DNA of 64,000 nucleotides from contig CM065184.1 of assembly GCA_033026295.1 (NCBI GenBank), positions 10,171,501 through 10,235,500 on the forward strand. Reading direction: 5' to 3'. Shown one piece after another: positions 46,172 through 61,100 of the stretch. Under the pieces are notes generated by a model. It saw only the letters and a list, made by a program, of their open reading frames with translations. It ran no database searches and was not told where the DNA came from. How positions within the stretch are numbered: the first letter of the stretch is position 1; every line of letters starts with the position of its first letter. Position numbers and translations under genes: made by a program. Source of the stretch: Channa striata (lineage: Eukaryota; Chordata; Actinopteri; Anabantiformes; Channidae).

Positions 46172-49100
46172 TGGGGGCTCAGATTCAAAGGTGTACAGTA
46201 TATTTGGTTTTAACAGAATTCTAAGTTCAAACAGCCTCTCTCTCTCTCTCTCTTTCTCTGTACATATATATATGTGTGTGTGTGTGTGTGTGTACAGTAT
46301 ACACAGTAAATGCATCTGCTTTTATGGTTTGAGAACAGGTTTTACCTGGCGCTGCAAGCCAGCACTGTCAGGACTGATGTTATCCTGATGCTATACGTCA
46401 AGTCCTCAGGTACAGAAAGATTCCCTCTTGAGTTACATTTAAATCTATACTTGAAGCCACACTGTGGCTGTATGGGGGTGTACTTTTTCTGTACTTGTAG
46501 TGCGAGTGATACTTTAACATACTTACTGGCCAGTCTTGCTGATCAAGCTCACACACCCTTCTAACGAATGTTTTGTCTCCATGAGATTGTGCAAATAAAG
46601 GGGCATAGGCCAAAGAGGAGCTCATGTAGTGGCATGTGGATTCTGTTCTATTTCACCATAAGAAGCTACTGTGGCTTTTATTTGGTTTGGTTATACTTTG
46701 TCACTAAGCATTCTATACAAAATATACATTAAACAATGCACTGGGTATGAAGACAAACTGAAAAAACAAATGGTTTAGAGAAAAGGAATGAGTGTGGTGC
46801 ACAGTAAGAGTGGAGCTTTTCTTTTAAAAATAGTTTTACTCAGGCTGGATGGCCCCCTCGTGGCCTTGCCTCGTCTTTGGCTGTGATGACGAAGCTGGGA
46901 CTAGGCCTCACACACAAACACACACTATCACATAGACACTGAACATAATACTACAGTTCATGGAGTGCAAAAGCTCTGTATTAGTAAAGTGAAGTTGACT
47001 GCAACAGTCCTGACATGTTTAGAGCTGTAGGCTGCATAACTGAATCCGTTTATTATGAAGTGAGAATACCATTACCATTATCGGCATTTGAGGAAGTGAC
47101 CCATTGTGTAATCATATGCCCCTCAGTCTGTGCTAGCAGCATAGTTGACTTCTACAATCACAAACACAAGTCTTAATTTTGTAAAAAAAAAGAATCTATA
47201 AATTACTGATGGAAGATACATATTTTTGCAGCTCTGATCATGCCATGGCTTTGTCTACACTTTGTTTTATTCATAAATTTGTCATCACACTGTAGATGCA
47301 ACACCTAATGAATGTCCAAGCATCTGAAAAACAGTTTTATTTGTACCTTTCCTCAAAAGACCAACTGCTTTCGGCCTGTCCCTTCAAGGGTTGCCACAGA
47401 GGAGCGTTTTCTGCATGTTTATTTGGCATGAGTTTTTGCTCTGGATGTCCTACCTGCCACAACTCTCCCATTTTATCCAGGCTCGGGAGCAGCACCGAGG
47501 TGGCCCTCGGTGGCTTTGTGTGACCACACCTGGTGGGGTGGGATTTGAACCTGCAGTCTTCTGCATCCCAATCCAATAAACTTTACCCACTTGTCTGTAT
47601 TCATTTAACTGACCCAAGACAAGTTTCATTTGTTTTAATGTATGTGACTTCTGTTAGCCAGCTCTCATGGATAATATGAAGTATTATCTGCAAGTACTGC
47701 TGTTTCCTTCTGTCACTATACTTATCAAGATTATGCACCTGGTCAGGGGCATTTAAGGTGAGTTTAAGGTACAGCCATAATTAGATAGCAAAGGGAGTTT
47801 TCAGTTTAACACAATGCAGCTGCAGCTGGACACAACATTTTTTACCTGCAATAAAACGTACGTGCCTTCACTCAGCTTGCCAGCTCAGGCCAGCTACTCC
47901 TGCAAACATTTATCTCCCACACTTCTTTTTTTGCTGGAATTAATTTGCCAGAGGAGTTGCCCAGCTGAGATAACACGTATTTTAGGAAAACACTTGCCAG
48001 TCCCTCAGACAGCACTCTGGTAGGGAGGACAGGCAGCCTCCAGCACCCAACAGTGACTGTTTGCTTTGGCACCATAGCAGATATTCGACGCTGTGTGTCT
48101 GTCTGTGCGTCTGCACGTGAATGATTCTGTATGGTCGTGTATCAGAGGAGTATTCATGCATGTAGCTGTATGTGTGCATGTGTGAATATTTCTTTAAGTC
48201 TGTTGTTCCGTTCATCGTGCGGCTAAATACTGTCACAAAACACTGAACTCTTGCCCCTCTCACGCACTGGAGGTCTTCAGGCTGTTGCCATGGTGACCTC
48301 ATTGTCTGGTTCTGAACTTTAACCTGCCACAGTGTCTGATGGAGTATCCTCGGGGTTGTTATGAGGATTAGTGGAGATAACCACTGGGCACAAACCACTA
48401 TGGCTTTAAGGCTGTAAACTCAGTAACCTACATCCCGGTAATTAGATTAAACTACGCACGGTGTCTGGCTTATTGAGGGTCAGCAGCAGGCTCAGGCTGT
48501 ACGAGATGAACAGCAACACCAAGCCAAAATATATCTGCACTATCAACCTATTCACTGAGGTAATTATTTATATTACTAAATGTTATGTACCTCTAGTACA
48601 GACATGTTAACTTATGAGCCATATTGTGTTATTATTTACTATTACTACAGCGTACTATATTTATAATTGTGTCATCACCGTATATTGTAGCACTGCATTT
48701 TGCTGTTGTGCAAGTATCTTTGTCACATGCAGCTTTCTGTTGGTTGAGTTTTATCTGCCATGTGTACTGACTGGCATCTTGGACATTGATAACAATACAA
48801 TGACCCCAATAATTTCTATCTGTAGACTCTATGCCATTATGTACTATCTTTGCTGTTCGTTAACTTTGGTCAACACACACACTGACACCGCTGTTCTACT
48901 GTGCAATCTGTGTGTCAGTGAAAGATAACTCATCTTTTCCCCCCACATATGCATGTGGGCACTCTGGCAGCGAGCTGAAGGACAGCTGCACATCCTCCAT
49001 CCTCTTTCTTTTTTCTTTTCATTATGTAAATGTGTGTGACAGAAGGGGGGCCGCGGTAGAAATTCGTGAAATGTCAGAGCCTCAGCCAACATTTTAACAC

Positions 49101-52100
49101 AGCCAACTCATGACCAAGCAAAGTGTGACGTGTTTTTGTCTTCTCTTCTTCTTGGAGTGGTCTTCTTTGGCTCCTGGTCATATTTTATTACACAAACTTG
49201 CCTCTGATTAAGGCTCCTTTGAACTTTCCTTTAACCTGGTCTGAGCCAATTAAACTTAAAACAACTGGTGTTATCTGTAATAGCCGTAGGCTTTGGTCAG
49301 TCGCCCAGAAAAATGGTTTGCGGACAAGATGAAGTGTCTGTTTTATTTGATTAGTGGCTCAGGTTTTGGCCCAAGCCCATTTTACACCATACCAGATGTA
49401 TGGCCCAGGCTGTGCCAGGTTCAAGACTTTCAACCAGAGGCAACAATTTAATGATTTAGGACTCTGCACAGACTGTGTCTGTTTGTTTAAACGCACATTT
49501 GTCTGTCACCTGATTGTTTCTTTAACAACAATTCCGAGTCATATAAAGAGTCACGGTTGTGCATGTGATTTAGGCTCTATAATATTTCTAATTCAGCAAG
49601 ATATTTGTAAAGTTGATAACATTAGCGCTCCACTTCTGATCCCGCTTTGGTTCTTAGCATTAGTAAATTTGTGCCGTGTCCTGGCTGTTGTAAGGCTCTA
49701 AGTCCCTGGATAAGCTTTGAAGTCGTGCCACTTGGTTTCTCTGGGTGAAAAGAAATCCTCAATTTGCCCCCCAAAAGAAATGCCACTCAAATCTTACCAA
49801 GGGCACACAATGGCCTCCTTCTGGAGAAACCAGAGCTTATTCATGCATCACGCTAACCTACCTAATTTAGAATATAAGTTATGGACCTGAAGCACTCATT
49901 ATCCTTTCAGCTCTTCTGTAGATATACTGCATGCGCAGTCACTTTTAAATGTGCTACTGATGTATGAATGGATCTGTCTGCAGAAATGTATGCAATGTGT
50001 GTGTGTGTGTGTGTGTGTGTGGGTGTGTGCATATGCATGTGCAGTCATATAAGGCAACATGCTTACTCAGCATGTTGTACTAGTACAAACTTATGAAAGC
50101 CTTTTCCTGTCTTATTGTGAGAGTATCTGAAGATCCCATTCTGCTATGCCGGCACAATGTTTGTGTGTATTTCTGGGTCAGTATTTTGTGCGTGTCTGTC
50201 AGTGTTTACATAAACTGGATGGACCCACTCACCCCTGTCTATCGTTCCCAAGGTGAAATGCTTATTTTCACATTTGGACGCACCAACTCTGAAACTTTAC
50301 ACCACAGAATTAAGAGTTAAAACTTCTTTGTGTGCTTGCACGGATGTTTGTCTTATGTCTACTGACCGAACATTTACTAATACACGAAAAGACAAAGCAA
50401 GCAGTGTGATTAAATATGTAATATATATGCAACACACATAGGCATAAAGCTCAGCTGTTCCTTTCTGGGTGGACTGGAGGTATTGGAGTTGCCTGCTGTT
50501 TCTTTGTGCTGACCAGCTGCTGTCATCCTTAAATTGAAAAAAATCCATGTGCTCTGAGGGTGTGGTGTTGAATGGTGCACATTTCTTTCCAAGGGACTCT
50601 TGTATGTTATGTAACACTTTCTGTTTATGTGTGTGTGAATTGAAACATTGAATGTGACTCCATTTTGTACTTAAAATAGCCTCACCTATTGGTTACACAC
50701 GGTCCATACAGGATGTGAAATTATAAATGTGTGTGTGTGTGTGTGTATGAGAGAGAGAGATAGTCCACAGATGTTCTTTTGGAAAAGTGAGTAGAGTGAT
50801 ATATGAGCAGCCTCTGGGGTCTGCTGAATGAGCCATACTGCTGTCTCCTCTCAGGTAACAGATTTTATGGTTTCAAGGTTCTCAAGGAAAATCAGCCTTT
50901 CTGCTGCCTCAGCTGCATTTTCCAGGATCCCAAAGATAATGTGGGGGGATTGCATTATACTTATTCATAGTCTCTAAACATTTGTGTGGGCTGGTCTTTT
51001 GGATTTTCTCCTGTGCAATGAGGTGTTTGAACATGTGTGATTTTTGTGAGAGGGCGTGCATGTGTGGACTGGATGTGCAGCATGGGGACAGGTCCAAGCA
51101 TAGAGTCATGTTTTCTCATTTTGCCATGGTTGGTGCCACTGACTTCTGCACCTCCACCACCCCACTTCACCACCCCAACACACAAACATCTGTGCCCTGC
51201 CTTCTCCTCATCTGAAACTTGAAGTATCCACACTAACGTCCACTGAACATGAGAGGCAGAAAGAGGAGAAACTCCTTCAAATGAATGCTGTTAATCAAAG
51301 ATCTGTAGCTCTCCCATACAAAGGAGACTCAAGTTTGCATTAGCACTCAGTAATGGAAGTAAATGACAAGTATTGGCAACATTTGTGCTTGGCACCGCTC
51401 TATCACTGGGACGATCTCCAGTGGGTCAGCCTCCAGATGTGTCACTGATCGTTTACAACTACGGTGCAGAATGTATTTCTTTACCTTCCTTGCTCATGTG
51501 CTGTAGGGTGATTAATGCCCAGACTACTCAATTCTAACGAGAGCTGGGCCGGTCGTTAAAGGGGGAAAAAAAAATCATCAGCTCTTCAAGCAGCTCTTAT
51601 AGACCTGAAAATGAAATGTGCGGTGGAATATTGTTTGTAGATGTGGAGTGTTTTTGGATGAGGGAACGGAGTGGCTGCTGAAGGAGGAATTGTTTGAAGG
51701 CTGCTATACTTTATTCTTGCATTTTAAACGTCTGTGTTTTCTACAGGCTTGTTTATTGTCAAGGCTTGTAGGTTTTTAAAAATCTAGTTTGTCGTCTTTG
51801 CCATAAATGTCGAAGCTGTGACATTACAATTTTGAGAATAGCTCAGACGTAACTGCCACAATGAATCTGAAAATAGCCAGTTGATAATAACAAGGCTTTT
51901 ATCACTTGGATAAGAATGGAAATGCAATAAACCACTAACGGTCGTAAAACTCGTCACGTGATGGTGGATCCAGTTCATCTCTTACTCTGAATAATGCAAA
52001 TCTTAATATAATGGTCTCACATACACATACATAGATTTTTTTTCAGTTGTCAGTATAACTTTTATTAGGTCAATGTCGGAGTTAAACCATAAAAAATGTT

Positions 52101-55100
52101 CACATGTAACCACTAATCCACACATTGTGATCAAACAGCTGAGAATAACAGTTCTTGTAATGTGGACTGAGGTTCTCTGTTTCTGACAGTGTTCATGAAG
52201 TATTATTTTGTAGGGACGAAGTTTACTCTGCACACAGCACACATGCCTTGTGTATATTTCATGTGCTTAGTCTGCCTCTGTGTTTGTTTTACAGTGTGTC
52301 AGCAAACTATTTGGGCAAATGACTAATGTGGAATATTACTTGTTTCTCATGCAAATTGTGCATCCATAGATACACACTAAATCATCACCTACTTGCTCAC
52401 CACTGGATATGATATCTACGGAATCAAACAAAATAATGAGTGAAAAACAATTCCATTCATTGGCCTCCACCATGAATACATGCTAAAAGACAATGTGACT
52501 GTCCAGCACTGGTCCAAGGCTGTGTTTTGTAAGGGTTTTCCATGAGATTATATATGCATGAAGCCACATGTTTGGCAGTGATAAGTCATAAGCATCTAAC
52601 TGACTAACTGACTCAGCTGAACTCTGTACAGTGATAAAGGCAGTACTGCAATAAGCAAAATAAAAACACGAGTATAATATTCATTTTCTTTCTTTTGAAT
52701 ATTTTTTTAATTAAACATATATATTCCTAGATTAAAAGCCATATGCCCTTCTTTTTCTTTCTCTCCTTCAAACAGTTGCTCATTAGCATATCCCTTTTAA
52801 AAACCATATATTATAATATGCTAAACTGGCTGTCCTTCAGGGATTGTATGGGTAACATGCTCATAAATACCTTTTGAGATTTTGATATGGATTACTACTA
52901 AATCTGTTGGTATGACTGCGTGGAAGACTACCATGACATAGTTTTCATTGTGTCTGGATTAAGCTGCATGCTCTCTGCTTCCACAGTCTCACACACACAG
53001 CTGAGGTTGGTTACTTGAGTTACAGAAAGACACTGTGTCAAGCTGCCTCTATGTTCCTGTGTCCCTGTGTGACCTTGGTGTTTTGGCCACATGGTTGCCT
53101 TTAAAATAGGGGGAAAACGGATTTTTTTTTTTCTCTTTGTCTTTTTACTTTCCGTCTCTGTCTTCTGTTTTTTTCTTAACCAAAGCTTTTCCTCAGGGAA
53201 TCATTTAGAAAAAAAAAGCTCTGGGTGTGGGTGAGAGGATAAGTGCAATAGCTGTTAAGACCGGTGCTGTGAACATCTTTTTTCCTGCTAGATCATGTGG
53301 GAATTAGAGGTAGTGTAGAAAATGATTGCTGTTAATTGTGTAATAAATATATAATAAATATGCTACAGTGTCTGATGGGAGAGCCTGCACCACTTCCGTA
53401 TATATAGTAGGTCACATGTTTCATATGTCAGTTTAGGAGGGAAGGAGACATACACAATAACATCTGCTGCAATCTGGCATGTGGCACGCGATGTTGGCTT
53501 CTGCTTATGAGAATAAGGATTTAGCTCAGACATGTATGTTTAATTAAAATCAGAAGGGTTTATTTCCATTAATAGTTTTTCCTTCGCTGATGAATACTTC
53601 CATATGTAACATGTAAAAATAAATTCACAGATCCTCAGAGGAGTGCTGGTAAGCTGCCTCAGGGGTTAATATCTCAGCAGTTGTAGTTGTTTTCCTCTGA
53701 TCCAGATCCAGCATGTGTGCAGTATCCATTCCACAGCTTGACTGAAGTCCATGTGCGTAGGGCTGGAGTAAAAAGCCCACATAGGGGATCCTTTGTTTAG
53801 GAGAGTCTAGGCATGGAAGATAATTTACAAGCCACTAAGGTCCTCATGCGATTGGCTGATGAGGCTCTGTCTGCATCTGCGAAGGCATCCCATATGTGTG
53901 TGTCTATATGTCTGTGTGTGTGGGTGGGTGTATGTGTCTGTGTGTGTGTGCAGCGAGTGTGTCTGCTGTAGCAGCACTTTGCTACAGCGGCTCACAGTCG
54001 CCCTAGTCATGACACCCAGGAGCTTGCCCTGCGCACAGCTACTGTAGCCAGCGTTTTCCTTTGAGGCTGAAAGAAGGCAAAGCAAGATGGCCACCAATAC
54101 CTTTTAGGGATATGCTGCCTAAAGTGGAGGGGCTTCCTCTGAGGACCGACAAGGTAAAGGCAAGCCAAAGTGTTTGTCCAATCAGCCCGGGGTCCATTGT
54201 CTTGCTGCAGATTGGACAGCTACAGTAGAGCTCATCAAGAGGTTATCATCTGTTGTGTCTCTCGCTCTCTGCCTCCCTGGATTTAGCTGGTTTGGAGCAC
54301 TTTGTCTGGAAGCTGGTGTTGTTATTGTTTCTGCAGAATCACTGAGGATCTTTGCTTCTGTGCGTGAGTGTTTGACTTTTCCAGGTGGGATTAAAGGATG
54401 TAACAACAAAGTCTAAAGCAAAGAGGTCAGTTTCCAAGGTAACAGAGACCCTCTTCTGTTCCCCCGTTGCATGTCTTTTTTAGCACCCTATGAAAGTCCC
54501 TTTGCTTCCCCTTTTTTTTTTTTCTTGCAGTGTTTTGAACAGCCATATTTCTGCACCTGCTGTTCTCAGACTGCTTAGCAGAGAAGTGGAGTGCTTGTGA
54601 GCCCTAGGTTGTAACTTGTGATTTGGCAGCCCTTACTCGTCTGGCTGTTGTAGTAATGCTTTTATTATTGTGCGGTTTTTAGAATAGGTCCCTCTGTTAC
54701 TATCTTAATCTGTATAATTTTATAGCTGATTAAGGTTTGATTCACGATGGTGCACTGAGAGCCACATTTTTTAAGTTTGTTAGGTTTATTGGGACCTATA
54801 AGCACTTCATTGCCTCCGCAGTCGTTTTTATGTTGTGCATTTTGTGTTTTAATTATGTGACATTGAGCTACGTGCAAACAGGAAACACTCTCTCAATGAA
54901 TGAAGGAAATTCTCACGTGTTAAGAGAAACACGCATACACCAGTACTCACACTCAAAGCCAGGAAGGAAGCGTGCTTTTTCAGTGTTTCATTGTAAGAGT
55001 GTAGTGAGGTTAAGACCCTTACGATGTATGCACAAACTGAACAACAGGAACACAGATGTATTTGAGGCTCTTTCTTCATTTGACACGTTTGCTTGCATGT

Positions 55101-58100
55101 GGCCAAGTTTTTTCATAATGTATACGTGAGTGTTTGTGTTGAGTTAGGAATGGAGACACCTCCTAGGAGACTTATCTCTTGAGAGAGGGTTGTTTGGATG
55201 TGGCGGTCGTGCTTTTGTTGCTAAGGCAGGTCTCTAAATGTGTATTTGTGCATAAAGCTGTCACCAGTAGATACTCTTTCTAGTGTATGTTTTGGCAATT
55301 TTTTTAAAGCTTTGACAGGTGCAACAGTCCAAGATGTGTTTGTCTCACAGAAAGGAAGAAAAGTGTTTGCATTTGAAACAGTACACTACCATTTGAGTGC
55401 AGTTTGATTCCCTAATGTGGACACAACAAGCACAACACAAAGACACAATCCTAAGACATTGCGGACCCAGCTCTCTCCAGAGAGAGCCAGCAGCTAAACC
55501 AGCGCACGATACTGCATTTACATCCTGCTTTTAGATATCACAAAGCTAAATGTAACATAATTGAAATCAGGGGCTCTGCACAATGGATGCACAGTAAGGC
55601 ACATGCATACACACACATAGAGACACGCGTGTGTCTGGTGCAGTGCTGGAAGGCAGCCAGTGCTGCTTTGTCATTGAAAGCAGTTTATTGTGACAGGCAC
55701 ACTGCCTTCTCCCCCATCTCTCTCTCTCTCCCTGCTCCCCATCTTTTCCCTCTTTTTATTGCTCATTTGAATGTTGCCGTGGCCCATTTCCACATGCTCT
55801 GCACACTGGGTATCTCACCCTGTTGCATTGGCGGCTTTGGTATTGCCTCAGACTTTGCTACAGATATCTGTTGCATCAGCAGTGTGTTCCTTGTAGTAAG
55901 GCAGTCAAATGGAGTGCAGTGGACTGAGGAGAAAGTGTGATGATAAAAAAAGGGTTAAGTGAATGGACATAATGTAATAAACCAGCTCCATCATGATAAT
56001 CATGTCTGTTCTCAACATTTTATTGTTCATGAATGACAGAGAGGTCAAACAAACACCAACAGTTCCAATTACAGTTCAAATTAAAAGAAACAAAATAGTT
56101 TGCACAGTGTAAGACCAAGCTCACAACTGTGCTGGGGTCGAAATTAATAAAGAGTTGCGAAGGTAGTTGGGACTGTACTGGCGTTCACAGAAATGCATGA
56201 GTGAAAGACATGTTTAAGATGAAACTGTTTCTTAATTGATTATAAATCAGTCAATCAATACAGTAATATTATTACTGCATAGTAACAGAGTGTAACTAAC
56301 TTAGTTCATCCTGATGGGATTAGGGAGAACAATACACACAAGTACCTGATCAATTCAAGTGTTTTCTGTGTGATCTGTTCATTCATGCACATCTGGCTCA
56401 TACAGTTGCTGCTTACTCTCGATCTGTGCACATCTCTTGTTGTACAGTGTATTAAACAGTGGCAGTGATGAGGTTTAATGGGTGTTTATGCCGGGTAAAC
56501 AGTGCTACGTCTCCAGGTCCCCTGCCGTTCTTTAGAAAGGATACACACAAACTTTCAGGACACGCAGCTTTAAACATATATGCAAACACATTTCCTCCCG
56601 CTAATGTGAACTAGCTTAAGATCCCTTTGTCGGCAGAGTCTTGGCACATGATGCATTTTTTTTAATCTTTGTCATGCTGCAACATTTATAATCAGTCTTC
56701 CCCTGCTGAAAGGCTTTAGTTTAGAATACTATGCATGGTTAAATCCTAAAATAAGAAACATCTTGACTTCAGTTTATCAGACTTTTTTCATGTTTAGTTG
56801 CAGAACTACTATATATAATCATGCTTTTTACCAGAATTGGTTTGTGCTGTTGCAGTTTGTAACACATAAATTATATCTGTAAACACTGCAGTAACAAAAA
56901 GTCTATCACCAAACATTGACCTCTCCCCAAATGAATTTTATTTCTGTTTACTGAGTTATGATTATCTGCACTCAAGACTGTCTATATTAGTGTGTAATGA
57001 GCATGCACCTCTGGGTGTGTTGAAATGTCAGTACTGTGAACGTTCTAATCTAAGGTCAATAGTCAGGTTTTACTGTAACTGAACTTTATTTAGATGGATT
57101 GGCTTTACCCTAGCGGGTAAAGCATGAACACAGGTGGTGCATAAATAGTGCACCCATGCCCTCAGTGACACAGTGCTGAACTGTGCACGACTCTAAACCT
57201 GTGGGCATGTGGCTCTCGAAGCTCTGTAGCTCACGCAGGAATCAGGAATGTTGTCCTGATTGAGTCCTCGTCTGTGAACTAACACAGTTTAACTTTCTAT
57301 TAACTCTGTTTAGAGATTTGTTTCAGTGAGATTTATAGAAAGCAGATTCTTTGTTTTCACATGCCATAATATTTTCCACAGCTTTGATAGTGACTGCAGC
57401 AGATGCTCGTGACATGCTGGGAAGCAATCTGTTGTGCTGTGTGCCGTGACTGTTTAGAACACGCTGAATCACTGTTCACTGCCAGAGCTTGCTGAGTCAC
57501 CTCTCTCATCGTGTTTCTCCCTCTTTCTGTCTCTCTGTCTCAGGTGGTTCCAGAAAGTGGGTCGGTAAATGGCAAAGGCAAAGTACAGATGGATGACACC
57601 CACACGGCAGCAGAGGAGGATGAGGGAGAGGAAGGCCACATACCTCATACACGATCTCCCCCCATTAACCACTCACTCTCCCACAACCTGGCTTTGGACC
57701 AAATCGGGCAGCCAGCACTTACTAAAAAAGAACCTGGACTTGAAACAACAAGCATTGCACTTCAGCAAGACGTGTGCTCGCCTGTAACTTTAAAGAATGG
57801 TTCTGCTGAGAACCAGACGCAACGTGACGGTGCTAATATGACCACTGGGTTAAACTCTGAGCTGAAGTCTGCGTTTAAAAGGACTATGATGGCATCAGAG
57901 CCTCAGAGCACTATAATAGCGGCAATCCCTAAAGCCTGCTCTGAAAGCGGACCTAAGACTTCCCTAGATAACGTGTCGGTTCCGCTAAAGAAGATCAAAC
58001 TGGAGGAGCCATGGGTATGGATCACTGAACGGTCCGCCACCCAGCTGAGTGATGAAGATGAGATCTGTGACAATCCGCTCTCCACACTGGCGGCCGTAGT

Positions 58101-61100
58101 GTGTCTGTCTGTCACAGAGAGGAAAGGACTAGAGGAGAAACTTTTCAGCTCGCGTTCATCAATTTTTCGCTCCATCAAAACAGAAGCACCAGATTTGCAC
58201 TTTGTTAAAAAAGAGCCAGAGGACTTGAGGAATGACTTGTGTCAGAAAAGCACTCCTGTTTGCATGCAAAGGACTCCTATCAAAAGTGAACCTCCTCCAA
58301 GTGTCTTGCTACCAAGCGTGCAGTCTTTGGCAGAGAGCAGAAATCTTAGCTTTGATCAGGCTATTGCTATTGAGGCCTTGACTCAACTGGCAGCTATACC
58401 TCAAAGCACCCCGGGTCCCACTGAAGCCGACAGTAAGCGTAAACATCCTGTATCTACTGCTGCCCCATTTTCAACCTCTAATACAAATACAACCCAGCAA
58501 GTAGCCAAACCCACAGCAGCCACCCGCTACAACAAAGTCTCCGTCATCAGCTCACCACTACACCAAACATCAGTCATACGCCCTCCTGTGGGCAGACAAG
58601 GCAACGTTATCCAGTGCTACTGGGGGTCAAGCTCCAAGACAAAGCTGTCTCAGCAGGACTTCTTAGATGTCCGCTCACACAGTGATAAAGCACCTTACAG
58701 CAGGACAGGCCATGGTTTTGGTTCTCATGTGACTAAGTCTGAACACAGCCATAAAGAACACAGTGACATGAAGTTCAGTAAAGATCACGAGCGAGTGTTG
58801 GTGGAGGACAGAGACGGGGTTATTGGTAAAGTGAGGAGAAACAAAGATGAAGAGGAGGTGGCAGCTCAGCTGGCAGACCTGGCCTTCATTATCCAGTCCC
58901 GACAGAATCAGCAGTCAGAGAACTATCCACCGAAAGGAACGCCTGTGTCTGCCATTAAATACAACTATAACTCCCAGCTCCCGCCCAGAGAGGAAAAGAC
59001 CCTAATCAAAAAAACAAAAACGACACCCTCCAAGCCAAGGAAGAAGAAGATAAACAATGGACAACACGAGGCAATGAACCGCAGGACCCCACTCGCAAAA
59101 CGCATTCCAAATGGAGAGACACCCCAAAGGAACAGAGGCAAGAAGATTACTCCACAAGGGAAGTCAGGACTTCAGCACAAGAGGAACCTGTTTCTGCCTC
59201 AGGCTCAAATTGAGCTGAAAAAATACTTGCCTGACGCTCAGGAGGAAAGGAGGCAACATACTTACCACAGCAATCAATATCACAGCGCCATTAGCCACCC
59301 TTGTGGGCAAGAGAACCAGCCATGGTCCTTTTCAAATGGTCCACACCATCAACACAGTCCCTGCAATGGACATGCTGCCGGACCAGGTCAGCAGTGCGAA
59401 AGTCACGTGTTATCTCAGGTGATACAGCCCCTCAGTGGGCTGCAGAATGGTGCTGATCCTAACACCAGCGCAGCCAATACCGCTTTCCTCAACCACCCGT
59501 CTGGGCACCACGGTCTGACCAATGGCTTCTCAGGGGCTCAACATTCCCCGCCCCCAAGCCAGCAGGGCTACTACAAGCTAGAGAGGTCGGGACCTGTCAC
59601 TGTCCTGTCCACTGCTACGGATGGAGATCTGGCCAACTCTGCAGAATCCACTCCATCCAAAAACAGTATCAACAGCTTTCTCGAGTCACCTATGAGTTTT
59701 TTGGATACCCCTATCAAGAACATACTTAATACACCTTCCAAGAACCTGGCTGATCTTCCATCCTGTCAGTGCGTGGGTAAGTTGGTGCTACAGTGTAAGA
59801 CGAAGGGAGTCTGAAGAGTCTACATCTTTTCACTTAGGATATTTTCCACATTGTGACTTAAATCCAAGACTTTGGATGCTTTGTAAAGCCTTGTTGATTT
59901 GGTCTTAACAGGTGGAAGTCAAAAGTGGTGGTCTCTGATGTGAAACCCTGCGCATTAATCTGATTCCCTTTATAAGCCAGTGTTTCTAAAACATTTCTTT
60001 CTACCAAACTGTTTTTTAAACAGACCAAGTCATTGAAAAGGAGGAAGGCCCTTACTATACTCACCTCGGTGCGGGACCTAGCGTTGCTGCAGTGAGAGAA
60101 TTGATGCAGAGCAGGTAGAGTAACCGCCGTGCCGTGTTTTCACACTGTGTGCATTTGTGGGTGTGTTTACTACACAACATGAGGGGAGCCAACTCAACCA
60201 CAGGCTTGGCGGAATGGGGCGGGGTCACAGACGAAGAGCCTGTCATTAAAAGGAAGCATTGCTGAGCTGGCGCAACACATGCACACGCTGCCTCAGCTAC
60301 TCATATGTACACACACGACACAGAGCATGTCGACACAGGAAGCCCCTCGAGCTGAAACGAGGGGGGCACATAAAACAACTTGACAACCTATACACAGTCC
60401 ATCTGAATGTCACTCTTAACTGGAGTTCTGCAGTTAATGGCTTTTTCAGTCACACTGTATACTTTTACTGAAGTTAAATACATTTAAATATTTATCTTGT
60501 ACTCTAAAGTGTATGGAATTTGATGTGTAGTTGTGTACACTGACAGAATTTAAATCACAGCAGCTGTGTGATGTATCCCATGCTGCGGCCACAGGAGTTA
60601 CGTATTGCTGTCTACTGTTGGTTTTAAGTGATACTCTCTGGTCAAGAGTACAGACATATTGTTTCTCCTGCTCATGTTGTGTATATGTAACAGGTATGGT
60701 GCTAAAGGAAATGCAATAAGGGTGGAAGTTGTTGTTTACACTGGGAAAGAAGGAAAGAGCTCCCAGGGGTGTCCAATAGCTAAATGGGTATGTAGCTGCT
60801 GTGTTTCCTAACTTTATCATTTAATGTCTGTTGTAAATTAAAATTTTGTGGTGGAATATTGCATTTTATATTGCATCTGTTTTTACTATGTCTGTGTTGC
60901 CAACAATACATTATAATTTCTGTGTGTACACAACTACCTGACAGGTAATCAGGCGTGGCAGTGAAGAGGAGAAGCTGCTGTGTCTGGTCCGGCAGAGGCC
61001 AGGGCACTACTGTGACACTGCCGTGTTGGTGATCCTCATCCTGGCATGGGATGGAATCCCTCGGTCGATGGCGGACCACCTCTACCAGGAGCTAACTGAG

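Larger units (their letters stand above)
44659..57543 (+). other. tet1: tet1 intron after the CXXC exon, 12.9 kb
   Basis: No coding exon is supported. It holds simple repeats (46139-46168, 46236-46252, 46271-46292, 49996-50020, 50729-50760, 53895-53952), a fish SINE-like repeat at about 47375-47590, a 14-bp palindrome at 45636-45649 and a 9-bp perfect hairpin at 57102-57123. The intron separates the DNA-binding exon from the catalytic exons, as in other TET1 genes. Confidence 0.75.

Noticed and set aside
46860..46910. Possible microRNA precursor or conserved element near a GC-richer patch in the tet1 intron
   Set aside because: No convincing long hairpin and no recognised mature sequence.
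57095..57165. Possible tRNA around the GCTTTACCC hairpin
   Set aside because: No cloverleaf, no A-box or B-box consensus, no acceptor stem.
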